Translations under genes and position numbers: made by a program | The notes under the pieces: generated by a model | Told to the model about the DNA's origin: nothing | What the model saw: only the letters and a program-made list of their open reading frames with translations | Database searches by the model: none | Part shown: positions 45,101 to 56,962 of the stretch, piece by piece | Position numbering within the stretch: position 1 is the stretch's first letter | How the letters are laid out: each line of letters opens with the position of its first letter | Assembly (NCBI GenBank): GCA_026545225.1 | Contig: CM048846.1 | Location: 19,758,501-19,822,500 of the forward strand | DNA length: 64,000 nucleotides | Direction: 5' to 3' | DNA from: Cornus controversa | Taxonomy: Eukaryota; Streptophyta; Magnoliopsida; Cornales; Cornaceae

Positions 45101-48100
45101 TTATGGCTTATGTCACTCAATATCCATATGGTTCTACAAATTGTTAGAATAAATACTTTTACACCATTGCATTAGCCGGTGGATCCCACATTAGTCTAAA
45201 TAACTAAGCAATATAAAGCAGAAATAGTAGCATTATTTGTTTCAATCAAGAGTATTAAGCAGTTACATTGATTATTAGGCTTCCTCGGATACTTACATAA
45301 CATTATTATGGATCACAAAGGCAAATCACTTCTACAAAATAGCCACTATTTTTTTAATCTTAAATCATTACTGAAGTTTTTTAATTTATTAATTTATATA
45401 ATATAACATAAATTCATAATGTATAACCCCCCCTCCAAAAAAATAAATAAATAAAATAAAAGGAAAAAAAATTAAACGAAAATGAACTTCAAGAGATTTT
45501 ATTGTTAATCAATGAAACCATTCCTATCAAATGCAATTAGATTAAGAGTACTGAGAGATGATTTCAGGGTGCATGCATTTTAGCCAAACATAATATTATA
45601 ACTGAATACACTAATGGAAAGTATATATAAACAACTGACATATGCTCTAAGTCCAACAAAGACACTTTTTTGAAGGCTAACTAAAAGATCAATAAAGCAT
45701 ATTTAACGTCCATCAAATGAAAAGAACAACTCTAGAAGAAATTACTACTACAATTAATTCCTAACAAATTTTCACTTCAACATCTTGAGTTCAAGGAAAA
45801 ACAACAAAATAGTACTCTAATCTCTAGATTAAGCACACTTTATTTTTTGGTTGCTAAAGAAAGTATCTACAAATGGGAATTTGGTACTTAATGTTCAATT
45901 CATTTCAAATCTATGAAGAAATTATACCTTAATTAGACCAATCTTTCTATCAAGTTCGTATTTGACTTTACTTCCTTTTGTTATCTCAGTAACCTACAAA
46001 AATATAGTATAAATATAATATAACAATAAACCATATGGATTGTGTTCAGGTTAATTATTGTGAAGATGTCCTGCAAGAGAGTATATAATATTCATTGAAG
46101 TTGGCATTGAATTTTTCAACAACCAAACACAAAGGAGGTTGGTATATTTATTTAAAAGATAATAAAAGATGAAAAAGCTCACAGAAGCAAATCTAGAACT
46201 TTCATTATGTATTTATGAGGTTGGAAAAAAGCATATTAATACTGTGACACCTGCAATATTTGAATTTCAAATAAAAAATGTTCTTGTTGGTATAGAGAAT
46301 ATTTTAGCAGTGTTTGATCTGTATTCTATGTATGTATGTAACAACTTTCAATGCAAAATTGATTAATTTCCATCACAAAAAGTAGGCTCAAACTTTCTTC
46401 CCCCTTTGAATTCAGGTTTGCTTGCATTTTTGTTATTTAGAAACTGGTGCTCTATTAATGACTAATTTTGTTTCAGAAGAGTGCAACCATACCCAACTTC
46501 CCATTTGTGTTCCTATTTTGGTTCCAAAGATATATGGTCTATAGCTAGCACTCAAGTGTATATATGAACATAAACTAGGAAAAAAGAATCATAGAATTCT
46601 ATTTAATATATTTGCTTTGTATCAATACGATGTTTTGCATATACAACACTTATTATTTTTAGGTATTCAAGGTGGGTGAATATGTTTAATTAACCTCTTC
46701 ACATCTAACTTAAATACAAGACCAAAAAGATAATCTTAGCCCATATGGAGTACTGATCTAATTAAGCATTAATATATATTTTCCCTTCTAATCAATCAAA
46801 AAACTTATAGGAAAAAAGACATCCATAAAAAAACACCTCATCATAACAAGAATCAGGATAAAACAAAAGTCAATAAAATGAGGAGATAGTCGGTCTCATG
46901 CATCCACTCCTACAATGCAAGAAAGTTAAGAGAGAGAGATAATTATTTGTTGTTATTGATTTTCTGGATTACTGTTTCTATAAGTTAAAAGAAGTGAATT
47001 GTGAAGATTGATTGCTTTAAGGTGGATAGTAACAGTTTTAGAGCATCATCATCCATGCATGGAGAGGGAACTAATAGAGTAGATTTATAGCTAATCCATT
47101 TAAATCAAAACTAGCCACATTTTAATATTGGAGTCATGCAATCCTTAATTATGGGTACTAATTTTTATAAGATTACTGGAAGGCTGGGTACTTAACATCC
47201 TCTAGTAACTGAATCAAGAAATATTTCTTCTTTTGTTTAACCTAAGTGATCTCATACAGACACATTTCTAAACTAATTATGCAGCAGGAAGAAGAAGATG
47301 CAAAACATACACAAATAAAACTATTCTCTCAGCTAGCAAATAGAATCAAAGAAGATGAAAAAGTAGGTTTGAAACTTTTGACTATACCTCAGACTTGTAA
47401 TCGGACAGAAATTCGCTTGTGGCAGCAATTGGTGTTTCTTTATTCTCTACTTGATTCTTTACTGCAATACAATACAATTGTTGGCTTTAGTTATTCTCTA
47501 TCACTAATTCATTTCAAAATTTTTAGATATGAGGAGAACCAAATATATATACGTACACCAATTGGGTATTGACTAACCTTCCTCACTTGTTACTCACACC
47601 TGTTATTTGGACCAAATAAGCATTTATTGGTATTAATAATGAGACATAACTATTTTGGGCCAAAAATGGTAACATATATAATGTATAATTAACATTTATT
47701 TTATGATTAAATTCCCATAATTACCTAAGCAAACTAGAAATGAAGAATACGAATTGAATTCACTTATTATGATCTAACAAACAGTTATATGGAGCAAAAG
47801 AACAAGAAATCACTTTTTTAATAGAAAATCCTAATGGCCCAAAACGAATATATGTGATGAAATAAATAATTATATTTATAAATTCAAGAAAATAACAGAA
47901 TGTTCAGAACCTTTTGAGGGAAGTGTAAGATTCTCAGCATATATGAGAGCTTGGATTGATTGATGGGTCTTCTCAGTGAATGATCTTCCAATTAAATAGT
48001 AGATTTAGATATATGCTCCTCGACAGGGACCTTGAAGCAGCACCTTGATTGTCTATTGATTGAAAGGGAATGCAAAGATCGATAGACTCTGGTTGAGAGA

Positions 48101-48360
48101 GAACACAAAGATTAGGGCTTAGCATAAGTGAGAGAGAACGGAAAGACTAGGGCAATGTTATTAGGGTTTTGGTGGAGTGAGAAGAAATTTATAAATCGGC
48201 ATGAGAGAGAGTGGGTTTCTTGAGGCTTTTGCCTTTGTGAAATAAATGGGTGTGAGAGAGAGTGCGTGTGGCTTTGGCTGAATGGGTTAAGAGGGAGTGC
48301 AAATTTCGGAGCGGGAGTGAAAATTTTGGAGCGACAGGGGAAAAATTTGGAGCGGGAAAG
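39200..48360. other. Interior of the CACTA element without recognisable genes
   Basis: The stretch is AT-rich, without long frames on either strand. Bases 43290-43690 hold a degenerate direct repeat (see separate entry). I found no second transposon with clear ends, no tRNA and no host gene fragment. Exons of a diverged transposase split by introns cannot be excluded by eye. Confidence 0.4.
43330..43690 (+). repeat. Degenerate direct repeat inside the CACTA element, unit about 190 bp
   Basis: Each unit runs: a CATA(T/A)CTCAC-like or CATAACTTGG start, AAATCCAAATCAGGCCAAAT / AAATTCAAATCATGTCAAAT, GAAGCT(T/C)TTGAA, ATCTTTCCAATGGTAT and then GGTCCTGAGTTTTTG / TATCCTGAGTTTAAG. The two units start near 43363 and 43547. 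Confidence 0.7.
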
Positions 48361-49450
48361 TTATTCACGAGGGAATAGGTTCACGAGGGGCTAGGAATCC
48401 CGTTAAAGTTTAACAAATATGTCATTAATATATGCAAACATTAACGAAGTTTTTAATGCACTGTGAAAATTTTAATTTATGAGGATCTTGTTTGAACGTC
48501 GTGAAAACTTGACCATTTATAAACCAATGACGAGGGGCCTCTTGAGAATCACGTAAAAAGTACTTTTTACGATACAAAATACAAGAATGCCGTAAATGTT
48601 ATGTCGTAAAAATCCACTTTTCTTGTAGTGAAATCATATCTTTCATGCACGGCTCTACATTGAAAATCATGTTTTCACATTTTCATCAACTGAGCACAAT
48701 TTCAACAAAAGCATTCATAATCTCAATATCACATATGCAGCATATATAAGTCCTAACTATCATGTTAGACATATACATATGCATAATTCACATTTCTATT
48801 TACATATAAATACACAAGACCCTAACTCATGAAATCACAATCCTATTTTTCATGTCACAAATAAGGGACCTATAGAATTAAAGTAAGGATGAGTCTAGCA
48901 CTCCTACCTCAATTTGGAGTGAGAACTCCAAAAATCTCCAATTTCTAAAAAGGTTGAAAAGATCGCCTTCCACTACTTTGCCGGGATTGTGTTAAACGTC
49001 CTTGCATATCCGATTCCAAGGGAAAATCTCCATTTTTAAATGAGATTGGGCCTATGCCCAATGCCGGTCCAGCCCAGCACCAAATCCTACATTTATTTCT
49101 CTTATAAACTACTGGGCCTATTTTAAATTTCTGGCCCAGTCCAAATGTCAAACCCAAATCATGTGTCCAAATTTCTCATCCTTGGGTTTGGCCCAATTTA
49201 TATATGTAGGTCCATCATGTATCAAATCCAACTTTGACCCATCATCCACATGTAATCTTAACCCCTTCATTAGCCCAATTTAACCATGCGGTCCAATTCA
49301 ACTACACAAGCCCAATTTAATCATCACATTCAGCAACCCCAAACATCAAACAGAGGCCTAATTTAATTGCCTAGGTCCAATCCATAAACACACCCCATGG
49401 TTGCCAAACAGCACAAGTAACATTTTGCAAATGCACTAATATCTTCTCTC

Positions 49451-49481
<31 letters not shown>

Positions 49482-51219
49482 TCACCAACCGAAACCAATC
49501 AAGAAGACCCACGGCTCAACCAAACCATGCACCCTCAACCACCACCTTCAATCTCCATCAGCTACCCAGCCGAAACCACATCTAGCCACCATAAACAACC
49601 CGCTGGCCGAAGCCACCAAACCCACCACTTCCGGTCACCTACAGCTCATCGGAACAGTGCTCACGTGTCCCCCTATGCGCATCGGTGCACACTATTCATC
49701 ATCTTCTTCGTGCTCATCAACTGCTCCTACATGCTGGCAGTCTCTTCCGACACCATTTCTGGCCAAAACAACAACCACAACTTCATCACTCAACCCATCC
49801 TAGCTCCACGCACACTACCACCTGCCGAGCCGAGCTCCACCCACCATAACCGAACCCATATCAAGGCCACCCACAAGCCGAGCCGAGGAGAAAACCCAGC
49901 CCAGCCGTGAACCACTACCATGCACGGCCAAGCAGTCCCCACCATCAATTCCGGCCACCTACAATAGCCCACACAGCACCACCTTCTCCTTCACTGTCGA
50001 ACACTAAGCCATCATCACCACAACCGGCCACCCTCCTCGGCACAACCACAGACCCACAACCACTCCAAACAGGCCCTCACGGCCAGCCCGTCACCACAGC
50101 CAAGTCGGAGCACCACCATAAACCACCATCGTGCACCACCTCAGCCGAGCTTCTTTGAGAACACTCAACACCTTCAGCGCACCAACAGCCAACCCCAACT
50201 CATCATCTTCGATTTAAGCTCCAAAATCACACACTACCTTCACTACATCATCTGAACCAATCAGCCACCTTCAGCCGCTGCTGGCAAGCTCCACTACGAA
50301 CCAGCCACAACAGGGCTCCATGGAAGAACCCCCAGCAACTGTCGAGGCCAAGAAGACCCAGCTAGGCTCACCATGAGGGTCTAGCCGAAGCACCCTTCTT
50401 CTCTCTATCATCGGTTCTCTCTCTCTCTCTCTCTTTAGAACCCTTCTTTCTCTCTCTAGCTTTCTCCCGCTAAAATCTCTCCAACTCCTTTTTCATTCTT
50501 TCTGTTTCTTTTATTTCTCTCTCTCTTCTTCTTTTTACTTTTCAGTGCATTCCTGTAAACTTCCACTTTGCCATATAAATATATATCTACCATATATTTA
50601 TATAACTCCTACTGAGCCGACCATTCCACTTGGGACAACTTTATCTCTTTTCTTTTTTTTTCTTTTGTTCCTTATCTTATCTCTGCCGACATCATCTTCT
50701 GATATTTTATCACAGTAAAATATCTTTCACCTTTTCTTATTTCTTTTCACTCCCATCCTATATATCAGCCGACTTATCTTTATTTTCTTTTCTTATTGTT
50801 GTACGCCGCATCTTCCCAAATCCCATTCAGCCACAAATATTATATATACTATATATATAATATAACATATAATATATATCACATGGCATATAGCACCACC
50901 TTTACACTTATACACTATTCAATATCACTATACTCACATACATGTATTTATTATACACATGCACCTCCATATATTTATAATTAAATATAAATATATCTAT
51001 CTAATATATATATATATATATATAAATCCTCCAAATACCATAATTCCACATATGAAACTCTTTCTCCATCTCTCTCTCTTTCTCTCTCTATATATATATA
51101 TATAATTCCATTTATATATTCGTATCTTTTTGAAATTAATTAATCCGAAAAGAAAAAAAAGAAATTCGGTCCAAAAATTACTCAGAACTGGTCAAAAATA
51201 ACCCGGTCCTTACAGGGAG

Positions 51220-51406
51220 TGTTAATATATATTAGTATATTATATTTTATATTTATCCACATTCAATTAGGATTCCTCTGATGTATAGGATAACTTGCTC
51301 CCCACTCTTTCCTTCTCCTATATATATGTTCTCCCTGTATATTATTTGACATACCATTTATTAATATAATTCAGAGATATTCTCTCTTCTCTTCTTATTT
51401 CTAACA
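51220..51406 (+). repeat. 3' LTR of the copia fossil
   Basis: It matches the 5' LTR at 30790-30982 and is followed by the second copy of the CATGG target duplication. Confidence 0.93.
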
Positions 51407-51411
51407 CATGG

Positions 51412-52850
51412 CGTGAATAATGTTAATACCCGAATAGGTGGTGTGTCCGTAACCTAACTCTTCTGCTCTTGTCAATGTCGCTCGGTCTGTCTTGGTAGTT
51501 CTTTCTGAACATAATTGGCCAACTCTCATCGAGCTATCAAAGCTTCAACCTGGTTTCTTAGGTGTTTGCATTTGTTCGTCAAATGTCCAAAGTCATTGTG
51601 AAAAACGCTGTTTTTGTTCCCATCCCTGTGTTCTAGGGGTTCCCTCAGGGTTGAAAAGGATTGAAAGATCCCTTTGCTCTTATTTTCATGGTAGAGTTTT
51701 GCCAATGTTGTCTTTAAAGGTGTCTTTTTTCCTTCAATCCTTTGCTTCTCCTCTAGTTGCTTTCTAGTTAAGGGGAGAAAATTTCTCTTATCCTTCTACT
51801 ACGACGTTCGATCTTTTACTTGACCACTGATGGTCATTAGTGTAGATCTCTGTTGTCGCTTCCTCATCCCTAAGGTATCCTTGGGCTTTAGCATTCAAAT
51901 TTCTGAGAAGAGCGCAGTGGAAGTCAGTGTCTCTTATCATAGCGACTTTGAATGCCTCTGTGACTGTGGTTTGATCGCAGCTCTCTATCATCAAGATTTT
52001 CAGGTTAAACCTGTGAAAAATGACTTCAATGGCTCATCAGTTGCTTGCCTCATGGTGAAAGGAGATGAGAGAGTCTTCTTTTGTCTCCTATTTCCCACGC
52101 ATTGTGCAATAAATAGTTCGCACAACTTCCTGAAACTGGGAATTGACCCCGCAAGTCGTTGTTTGAACCATAGCAAAGTGGGACCGGCCAAACTGATTGG
52201 AAATAGTGAAATACACGACACATAAGTTGGTCATCATCCGCGTCCAGCAACATCTTCTTTTTTTTGGGGGTAAATGTCAGTGTATATAAGAAGGAGAAGA
52301 TGTACAAGAGGCTCCAAAGGAGCAAACAAGCTACACAGTAGCAACAATGATGAGCCAAACAAGTAGCAGCAATTCCGTATATCTTCGGTGAATGGAGATT
52401 GCATTAGCCCCTTGGTGACCTGAGCGACAAGGTCAGCAGGTGTTTCAGTCTTCAGATCCTTTATGGCTGCTCCAATCTCCCTCTACACCTGCTGCTCGAG
52501 TTGCAGTTGCTCGTCCAATTGGGCATTCATTCGGTTGTCCTCTCGGACCTTCCTAGCATGATTATGGTTGAACGTCCAGCAGCTGCATAACTGGAGTGAA
52601 CCTGCTCATCCTCCTCTGGGTTCGAGCCATTTGTCCCAGCTGCTTGGGCTGCCCTAAGATCTTCATTCTGTCGTTCTAAATCAGCTATGCGTTGCATCAA
52701 CTCTTGCAGTGTAGGCTGTGGATCTCTGACTTCTCTTTGGTTGGTTGCTCCACCATTGTAATTGTGAGCTCTAGTTATTCCCACCATGGTTGTAGCTTTT
52801 ATGTTCTTCCAAAGAATTTTGTGACTTTCCACAAACGGCACCAAAATATA
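51412..52850 (-). mobile_element. Tat-type Ty3-gypsy fossil, gag part (continues at 29235-30789)
   Basis: On the minus strand, 52527-52844 reads MVPFVESHKILWKN, the start seen in Tat-lineage gypsy elements just after the GGTGCCG leader, then LQELMQRIADLERQNEDLRA, a coiled coil. At 52000-52221 ISLAGPTLLWFKQRLAGSI and KLCELFIAQCVGNRRQKK are the retrotrans_gag core. TTTTGGTGCCGTTTGTGG on the minus strand at about 52830-52850 may include the primer site. The gag lies beyond the copia insertion on the same strand as the pol at 29235-30789, so the two pieces flank one insertion. The fossil is broken. Confidence 0.8.
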
Positions 52851-53342
52851 GATACAAAAATTTCTAAGACTCGGAAATTAATGATCACACTAAATTTAAA
52901 GAATTTTTGTCGGAATTCACCATGGCTTCTCAGCCTTTTCTTTTCTTATTTATAGACAAATTTACAACTTTCTTTCTAAAAATCCTAAGTGAATCACTGA
53001 TTTTGCACTGAGATGGTAATGGAAGTTTGAATTTCTTTTGACTGTGAGTTTGTTATGCTCTTTGACTTGGTCAATCAAGCCTTGTCAATGTCATGCTGGC
53101 CATTTTTCTGATGTGTCCCGTTTCCTTAGCTGCTGGCCATGTGTGCTTCTCTTCTTGGATGGTATTTTTTGCCCCAGAGTTATGAATGAAACATACATAC
53201 ATATAAGTGTGTTAAATGGAGTGATATGTTGAGATATAATGCCAGAACCAGTTTTATGGTGATAGAATGAGTTATATGGTGTTTGCATGTGTAATCATTG
53301 AACTGATAGGTGAGATGAATACATTCACACATATATTTATAT
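52851..53342. other. Probable LTR end or flank of the gypsy fossil
   Basis: The sequence upstream of the minus-strand gag should hold the primer site and 5' LTR. No TG...CA boundary could be fixed. Nothing else was recognised. Confidence 0.35.
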
Positions 53343-53522
53343 GGGAAATGCTAAACGTTATGAAATTTTATCATGAATTGCCTTCATGAATGATGTGGCA
53401 AGTGATAATACCATTGATATTCCGTGTATGGGGGAATCTCACCAATACTAACTCACCATTTAATTGCCACATCATTCAAGATAAAAATTCATGAAATATT
53501 TTCATGACGTGTAGCATTGCTC
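53343..53522 (-). mobile_element. 180-bp palindromic MITE, family M1, full copy
   Basis: It is flanked by the perfect 9-bp duplication TATTTATAT (53334-53342 and 53523-53531). The two ends, GGGAAATGCTAAACGTTATG and (inverted) GAGCAATGCTACACGTCATG, match each other, and the similarity continues into TGAATGATGTGGCAA, so most of the element is an imperfect palindrome. A 9-bp duplication favours the Mutator superfamily. Confidence 0.93.
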
Positions 53523-53532
53523 TATTTATATA

Positions 53533-53730
53533 TATTGAGTTTGAGGAACCAACAGATGGAACGAAAGGATTGGTTGAAGATAGAACTGAATTATAAATAT
53601 ATTGAGTTTGAGAAACCAACAGATGGAACGAAAGGATTGGTTGAAGATAGAACTGAATTATAAATATATTGAGTTTGAGAAACCCACAGATGGAACGAAA
53701 GGATTGGTTGAAGATAGAACTGAATTAGCT
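53533..53730 (+). repeat. Three-copy tandem array, unit 67-68 bp
   Basis: ATTGAGTTTGAG starts at 53533, 53601 and 53668, followed by (G/A)AACC(A/C)ACAGATGGAACG and GATTGGTTGAAGATAGAACT. Copies are nearly identical. The array starts next to the MITE target duplication. Confidence 0.92.
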
Positions 53731-54195
53731 AACCCAATGAGTTAACTCGATTATGTTACCTTGACGGGTTCATGTCCCTACTGAAACCCCTTTTTTTACA
53801 AAACTTAGTAGTATGGGATTTTAATTGCACTAGAACTTTATATGGTATCTATATTTCCAAGTCTTAATCAGATTGTCCAGTTCTAGCCATAGTTATTATT
53901 ATGAAATCTACACAGATTTATATGACCAGTTCAATGCTTATCAATTCTATTATGGTTCTATAGTTATTATTATGAAATCTACATACCGAGCTTGTTCTTG
54001 TGAAACAACAGTATCTCTTCAATTATCAAATCGATACAAAGAGCAAAGACTGAACGAAAAAAGAGTAGATAGAGGAACCAAAACTTTGGAAGTAATGTAG
54101 AACCTATTGTCGAAATTTATATGGATCATTTGGGCTGTCGAAATCCCAAACCACAATGCTCACACGAAATCGCTTGTGATACATCTTTCTTTTTT

Positions 54196-54376
54196 GAACA
54201 ATGCTACACGTCATGAAAATATTTCATGAATTTTTATCTTGAATGATGTGGCAATTAAATGGTGAGTTAGTATTGGTGGGATTCCCCCCATACACGGAAT
54301 GTCAATGGTATTATCACTTGCCACATCATTCATGAAGGCAATTTATGATAAAATTTCATGACGTTTAGCATTTTCC
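54196..54376 (+). mobile_element. 181-bp palindromic MITE, family M1, full copy
   Basis: It is flanked by the 9-bp duplication TTCTTTTTT (54187-54195 and 54377-54385). It begins GAACAATGCTACACGTCATG and ends CGTTTAGCATTTTCC, and is the reverse-oriented sister of the copy at 53343-53522. It interrupts segment C relative to segment D. Confidence 0.92.
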
Positions 54377-56153
54377 TTCTTTTTTTGGCTAATTTTTTTT
54401 TTTGTTTAAGGCCGACTATTCAATTTTTTTGTGATGTTAATTCAAGGTCGTAACGAACTCAAATTGTTCTAATTTTTTTTATAGTTGTTTTAATTTAGTC
54501 ATTATATTCTTATCCTTATTTTTGCATTATTTTTAGAGAGAGAGAGAGCGAAATTGAACTGCCTTTAGATTTTTTATGCATAGATAAGTAATAGTTGTAG
54601 TATACAACAGAATCTAAATATTTATCAATAACAAGAGCAGGTATTAGGTACCGGGGGTACCGGTAATATAGTACCCCATCCAATACAAACTCTCTATTTT
54701 TTATTATCATGAAAAGGTAAGGATTTGTACGGGATGGGGCACTACATACACCATCCGGAGGAAATTAATAATTTTTCCAATAACAAATAAGTTTTCTCTG
54801 GTTGAATTTAGTAAATTTGAAGTCGTTATACTATTTACTTTCTTAGCTTTAGAATTTCCATGACTATATCGATAGGAGTTGTAGTATACAATAGATTCTA
54901 AATATTTATCAATAACATGTAATTTTTCTCTTGTTGAATCTCCTAAATTCGAAGTTCTATTGTTACTTTCATAGCTTTCGCTTTGTTGGGTAACTACCTC
55001 GGGCCAAATTTTTTCCTTCCCATAGGCTCCACTTGTAGCCATTTCAGTCCAGACTTGAGCGTTTGATACTGTTTGCAGACAAATTGTGTAATTGATCCAC
55101 TTGAGGCCCATTACGAGATACGTCAACATCTCACCCAGTCATGCCTAACCTGTGGCCTCATTTTGATATGATATGTTTCGGTTCATTTGTCCAGGCATCG
55201 TAAATATCTAGTGTTTGGGTATGAGCCGGGTATTGTGTTTGATTATTAACGAACGGGGACCCAATCCTGTCCCATTAACCGACAAAACACTAAAGTATAT
55301 ATGAAACAATCAAGTATATATGAAAAAGGTCGAATTATTGGCACGGACAAGCCCAAAAGTATTATTGGCACGGACAAGCCCAAAAGTTCATTTCAATGTC
55401 CAATCATGGATCAAAGACTTCAGACACTATAATTAGAACTTATTTATGATGACATCGGAAAGGGCCAACACCAACACAATTTCTTTCGATACACTTATTG
55501 AGGCCCAATGCTATCTTAACTTAGATTAGCATTACTCACTTGTGGTAGCTAAATCGGCATTTTCATTTCTTTACATGCTTTTAATAGTATAATTTTTTGG
55601 TAATCTTTACCTTTTGTTTTTAATTTCCTGTGGTAGTATAACTTTTACTTTTCAACTTATCATAAGTTACCATTGGTTCAACTAGTGAACCGTTCAGAAT
55701 GTAACCAGGCCTATTTTGCATTATATTGTTCAAGAACTTGTAATAGATTCTCATTGTACTGAATTAAGTTAACAAAAAGAAGCTTACATATTTTTTAAAA
55801 GGTATCTTGTTATCTCACTTGTGGTTTATGTCCTGAAATGTCATCAGCTAAACTTTAACTTTTTCAGTGTCATTTAATTAGGGCTGAAGTATTACCCTTT
55901 AATTAGGTGCCAAGTATTACGAACCTCTCAGAGGCCTGCTCTCCTCAATTGTCACAGTTAGATTCCATATAAGTGCACACACTCACGACTCAAGAGGCTG
56001 TAGGGCAATCAGTAATTTTTGTTTGGCTCTCATTCATGCCACAAATACGAATCAAAAGATCCTGGCGGGCTCGCGCACTACAAGATTACTAGTGTACCCC
56101 CGGAGGGAACACGTTTTGAGTCGAATAGATACGTCAATAATTTCATATGTGTG

Positions 56154-56175
56154 TATATATATATATATATATATG
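56154..56175. repeat. TA microsatellite in segment C
   Basis: A run of about eleven TA units follows ATATGTGTG. Confidence 0.9.
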
Positions 56176-56882
56176 ATTACAAACCATTAATGGTGTTTTC
56201 AGCACTAATGTTTACATTGAGTGATTATATTAGTTGAATCAAATTTAAAGTCAAGACTCAAGGAATCGAATCAAATTCCAATCACTTCAAGCTCAAAAGC
56301 GTATGTTGGTACAAAAAATTGCTTAGCTAATTTCTTGCTAATAAATTCAATGCACATCATTTTGTGAATTTATTTTATACTCTAGTCTTGTGAGCTTACA
56401 CTTGTGTATTCATCTATATTGAGAGATATATATTGAAAGTTTCTTGTTGTAAATCTAATTTGAGAGTTACATTTGTAAACATTTTTTTCACTCAAAAAGA
56501 TCGGTTTGATCCAAAGGAAGTCTAAAGGAGGTGTTCCTTTAGCAAGAATTGGTGTGACTCAAGAAAGTCTAGGAGGAGGAGTTTCTCTTAGTAAGAAAGT
56601 TTTGCTCTCCACCTATAAGAATGTATCATATTGGATTCGGAAGGTCTCAAGAGAAGTCTTGAGCAGAGGAGTATGAATTCCAAACTTCGCAAAAATCATC
56701 GTGTCATCGGCATTTGATTTCTCTATCACTAGCTTTTTATATTGTGCTTGAATTGCTTATCTTACCTATTATGCATAGAGGAGAATTTTATTTGGTCATA
56801 TATTCTATTTAAATTCAAAAATCATATATGATTTATTATAGATCATATTCAACCCAGACCAATACTTGGCTAGCACGCACCC

Positions 56883-56899
56883 GCATGCGCGCGCGCGCG

Positions 56900-56961
<62 letters not shown>
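56883..56961. repeat. Three-phase (GC)n(AC)n(AT)n alternating purine-pyrimidine tract
   Basis: About 16 bases of alternating GC pass directly into about 17 of AC and then about 45 of AT, giving nearly 80 bp of unbroken purine-pyrimidine alternation. Such tracts can adopt Z-DNA (GC/AC parts) and cruciform (AT part) structures. Confidence 0.95.

Positions 56962-56962
<1 letters not shown>

Larger units (their letters stand above)
38776..48630. mobile_element. CACTA (En/Spm) transposon, 9.86 kb, no recognisable transposase
   Basis: The left end is CACTACAAGAAAGAAGGCC and the inverted right end CACTACAAGAAAAGTGGATT. The 3-bp target duplication AAA is at 38773-38775 and 48631-48633. Subterminal regions on both sides (about 38800-39200 and 48360-48620) repeat CTCGTTAA/ACGAGGG, TTTACGA and GTCGTGAAAA motifs, as expected of CACTA ends. 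In the 8.9-kb interior the longest open frame is 108 codons (47246-47572) and none resembles TNP2/TNPD or TNPA. The element is either a non-autonomous derivative filled with unrelated sequence or very decayed. Sharp ends and target duplication suggest recent mobility, so the non-autonomous reading is favoured. Confidence 0.9.
37738..51214 (+). mobile_element. Long solo LTR (probably gypsy) split by a CACTA element
   Basis: The 5-bp duplication GGGAG flanks it (37733-37737 and 51215-51219), exactly between the copia purine tract and the copia 3' LTR. It begins TGTCACGCCCCGATTTTTGA and ends GGTCCTTACA. Without the CACTA element and one copy of its target site it is about 3.6 kb, long for an LTR but within the range known for large plant gypsy families. 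Bases 49200-50400 are strongly C- and A-rich on the plus strand, giving proline/serine/histidine-rich open frames (49527-49910, 49907-50158) that are composition artefacts. Microsatellite and TATA-rich DNA follows at 50570-51120. No primer site or coding domain is seen, so a solo LTR is favoured. Confidence 0.8.
30790..51406 (+). mobile_element. Ty1-copia fossil carrying three LTR-element insertions and one CACTA element
   Basis: LTRs lie at 30790-30982 (193 bp) and 51220-51406 (187 bp), both TGTTAAT...TAACA. The 5-bp target duplication CATGG is present at 30785-30789 and 51407-51411. The primer site TGGTATCAGAG follows the 5' LTR and a purine tract GAGGGGGAG precedes the 3' LTR. Plus-strand Gag zinc knuckle, pre-integrase, integrase, reverse transcriptase and RNase H pieces lie at 31580-31970, 33614-34411 and 36226-37680. 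Without insertions it would be about 3.7 kb, so it is reduced as well as broken in many places. By eye the LTRs differ at about 3% of sites plus a 6-bp indel, which suggests an age of the order of one to two million years at usual plant rates. Confidence 0.93.

Noticed and set aside
49527-50158. Proline-, serine- and histidine-rich open frames resembling a cell-wall protein
   Set aside because: They follow from the C/A-rich strand composition inside a solo LTR; there is no SPPPP-type repeat or signal peptide pattern.
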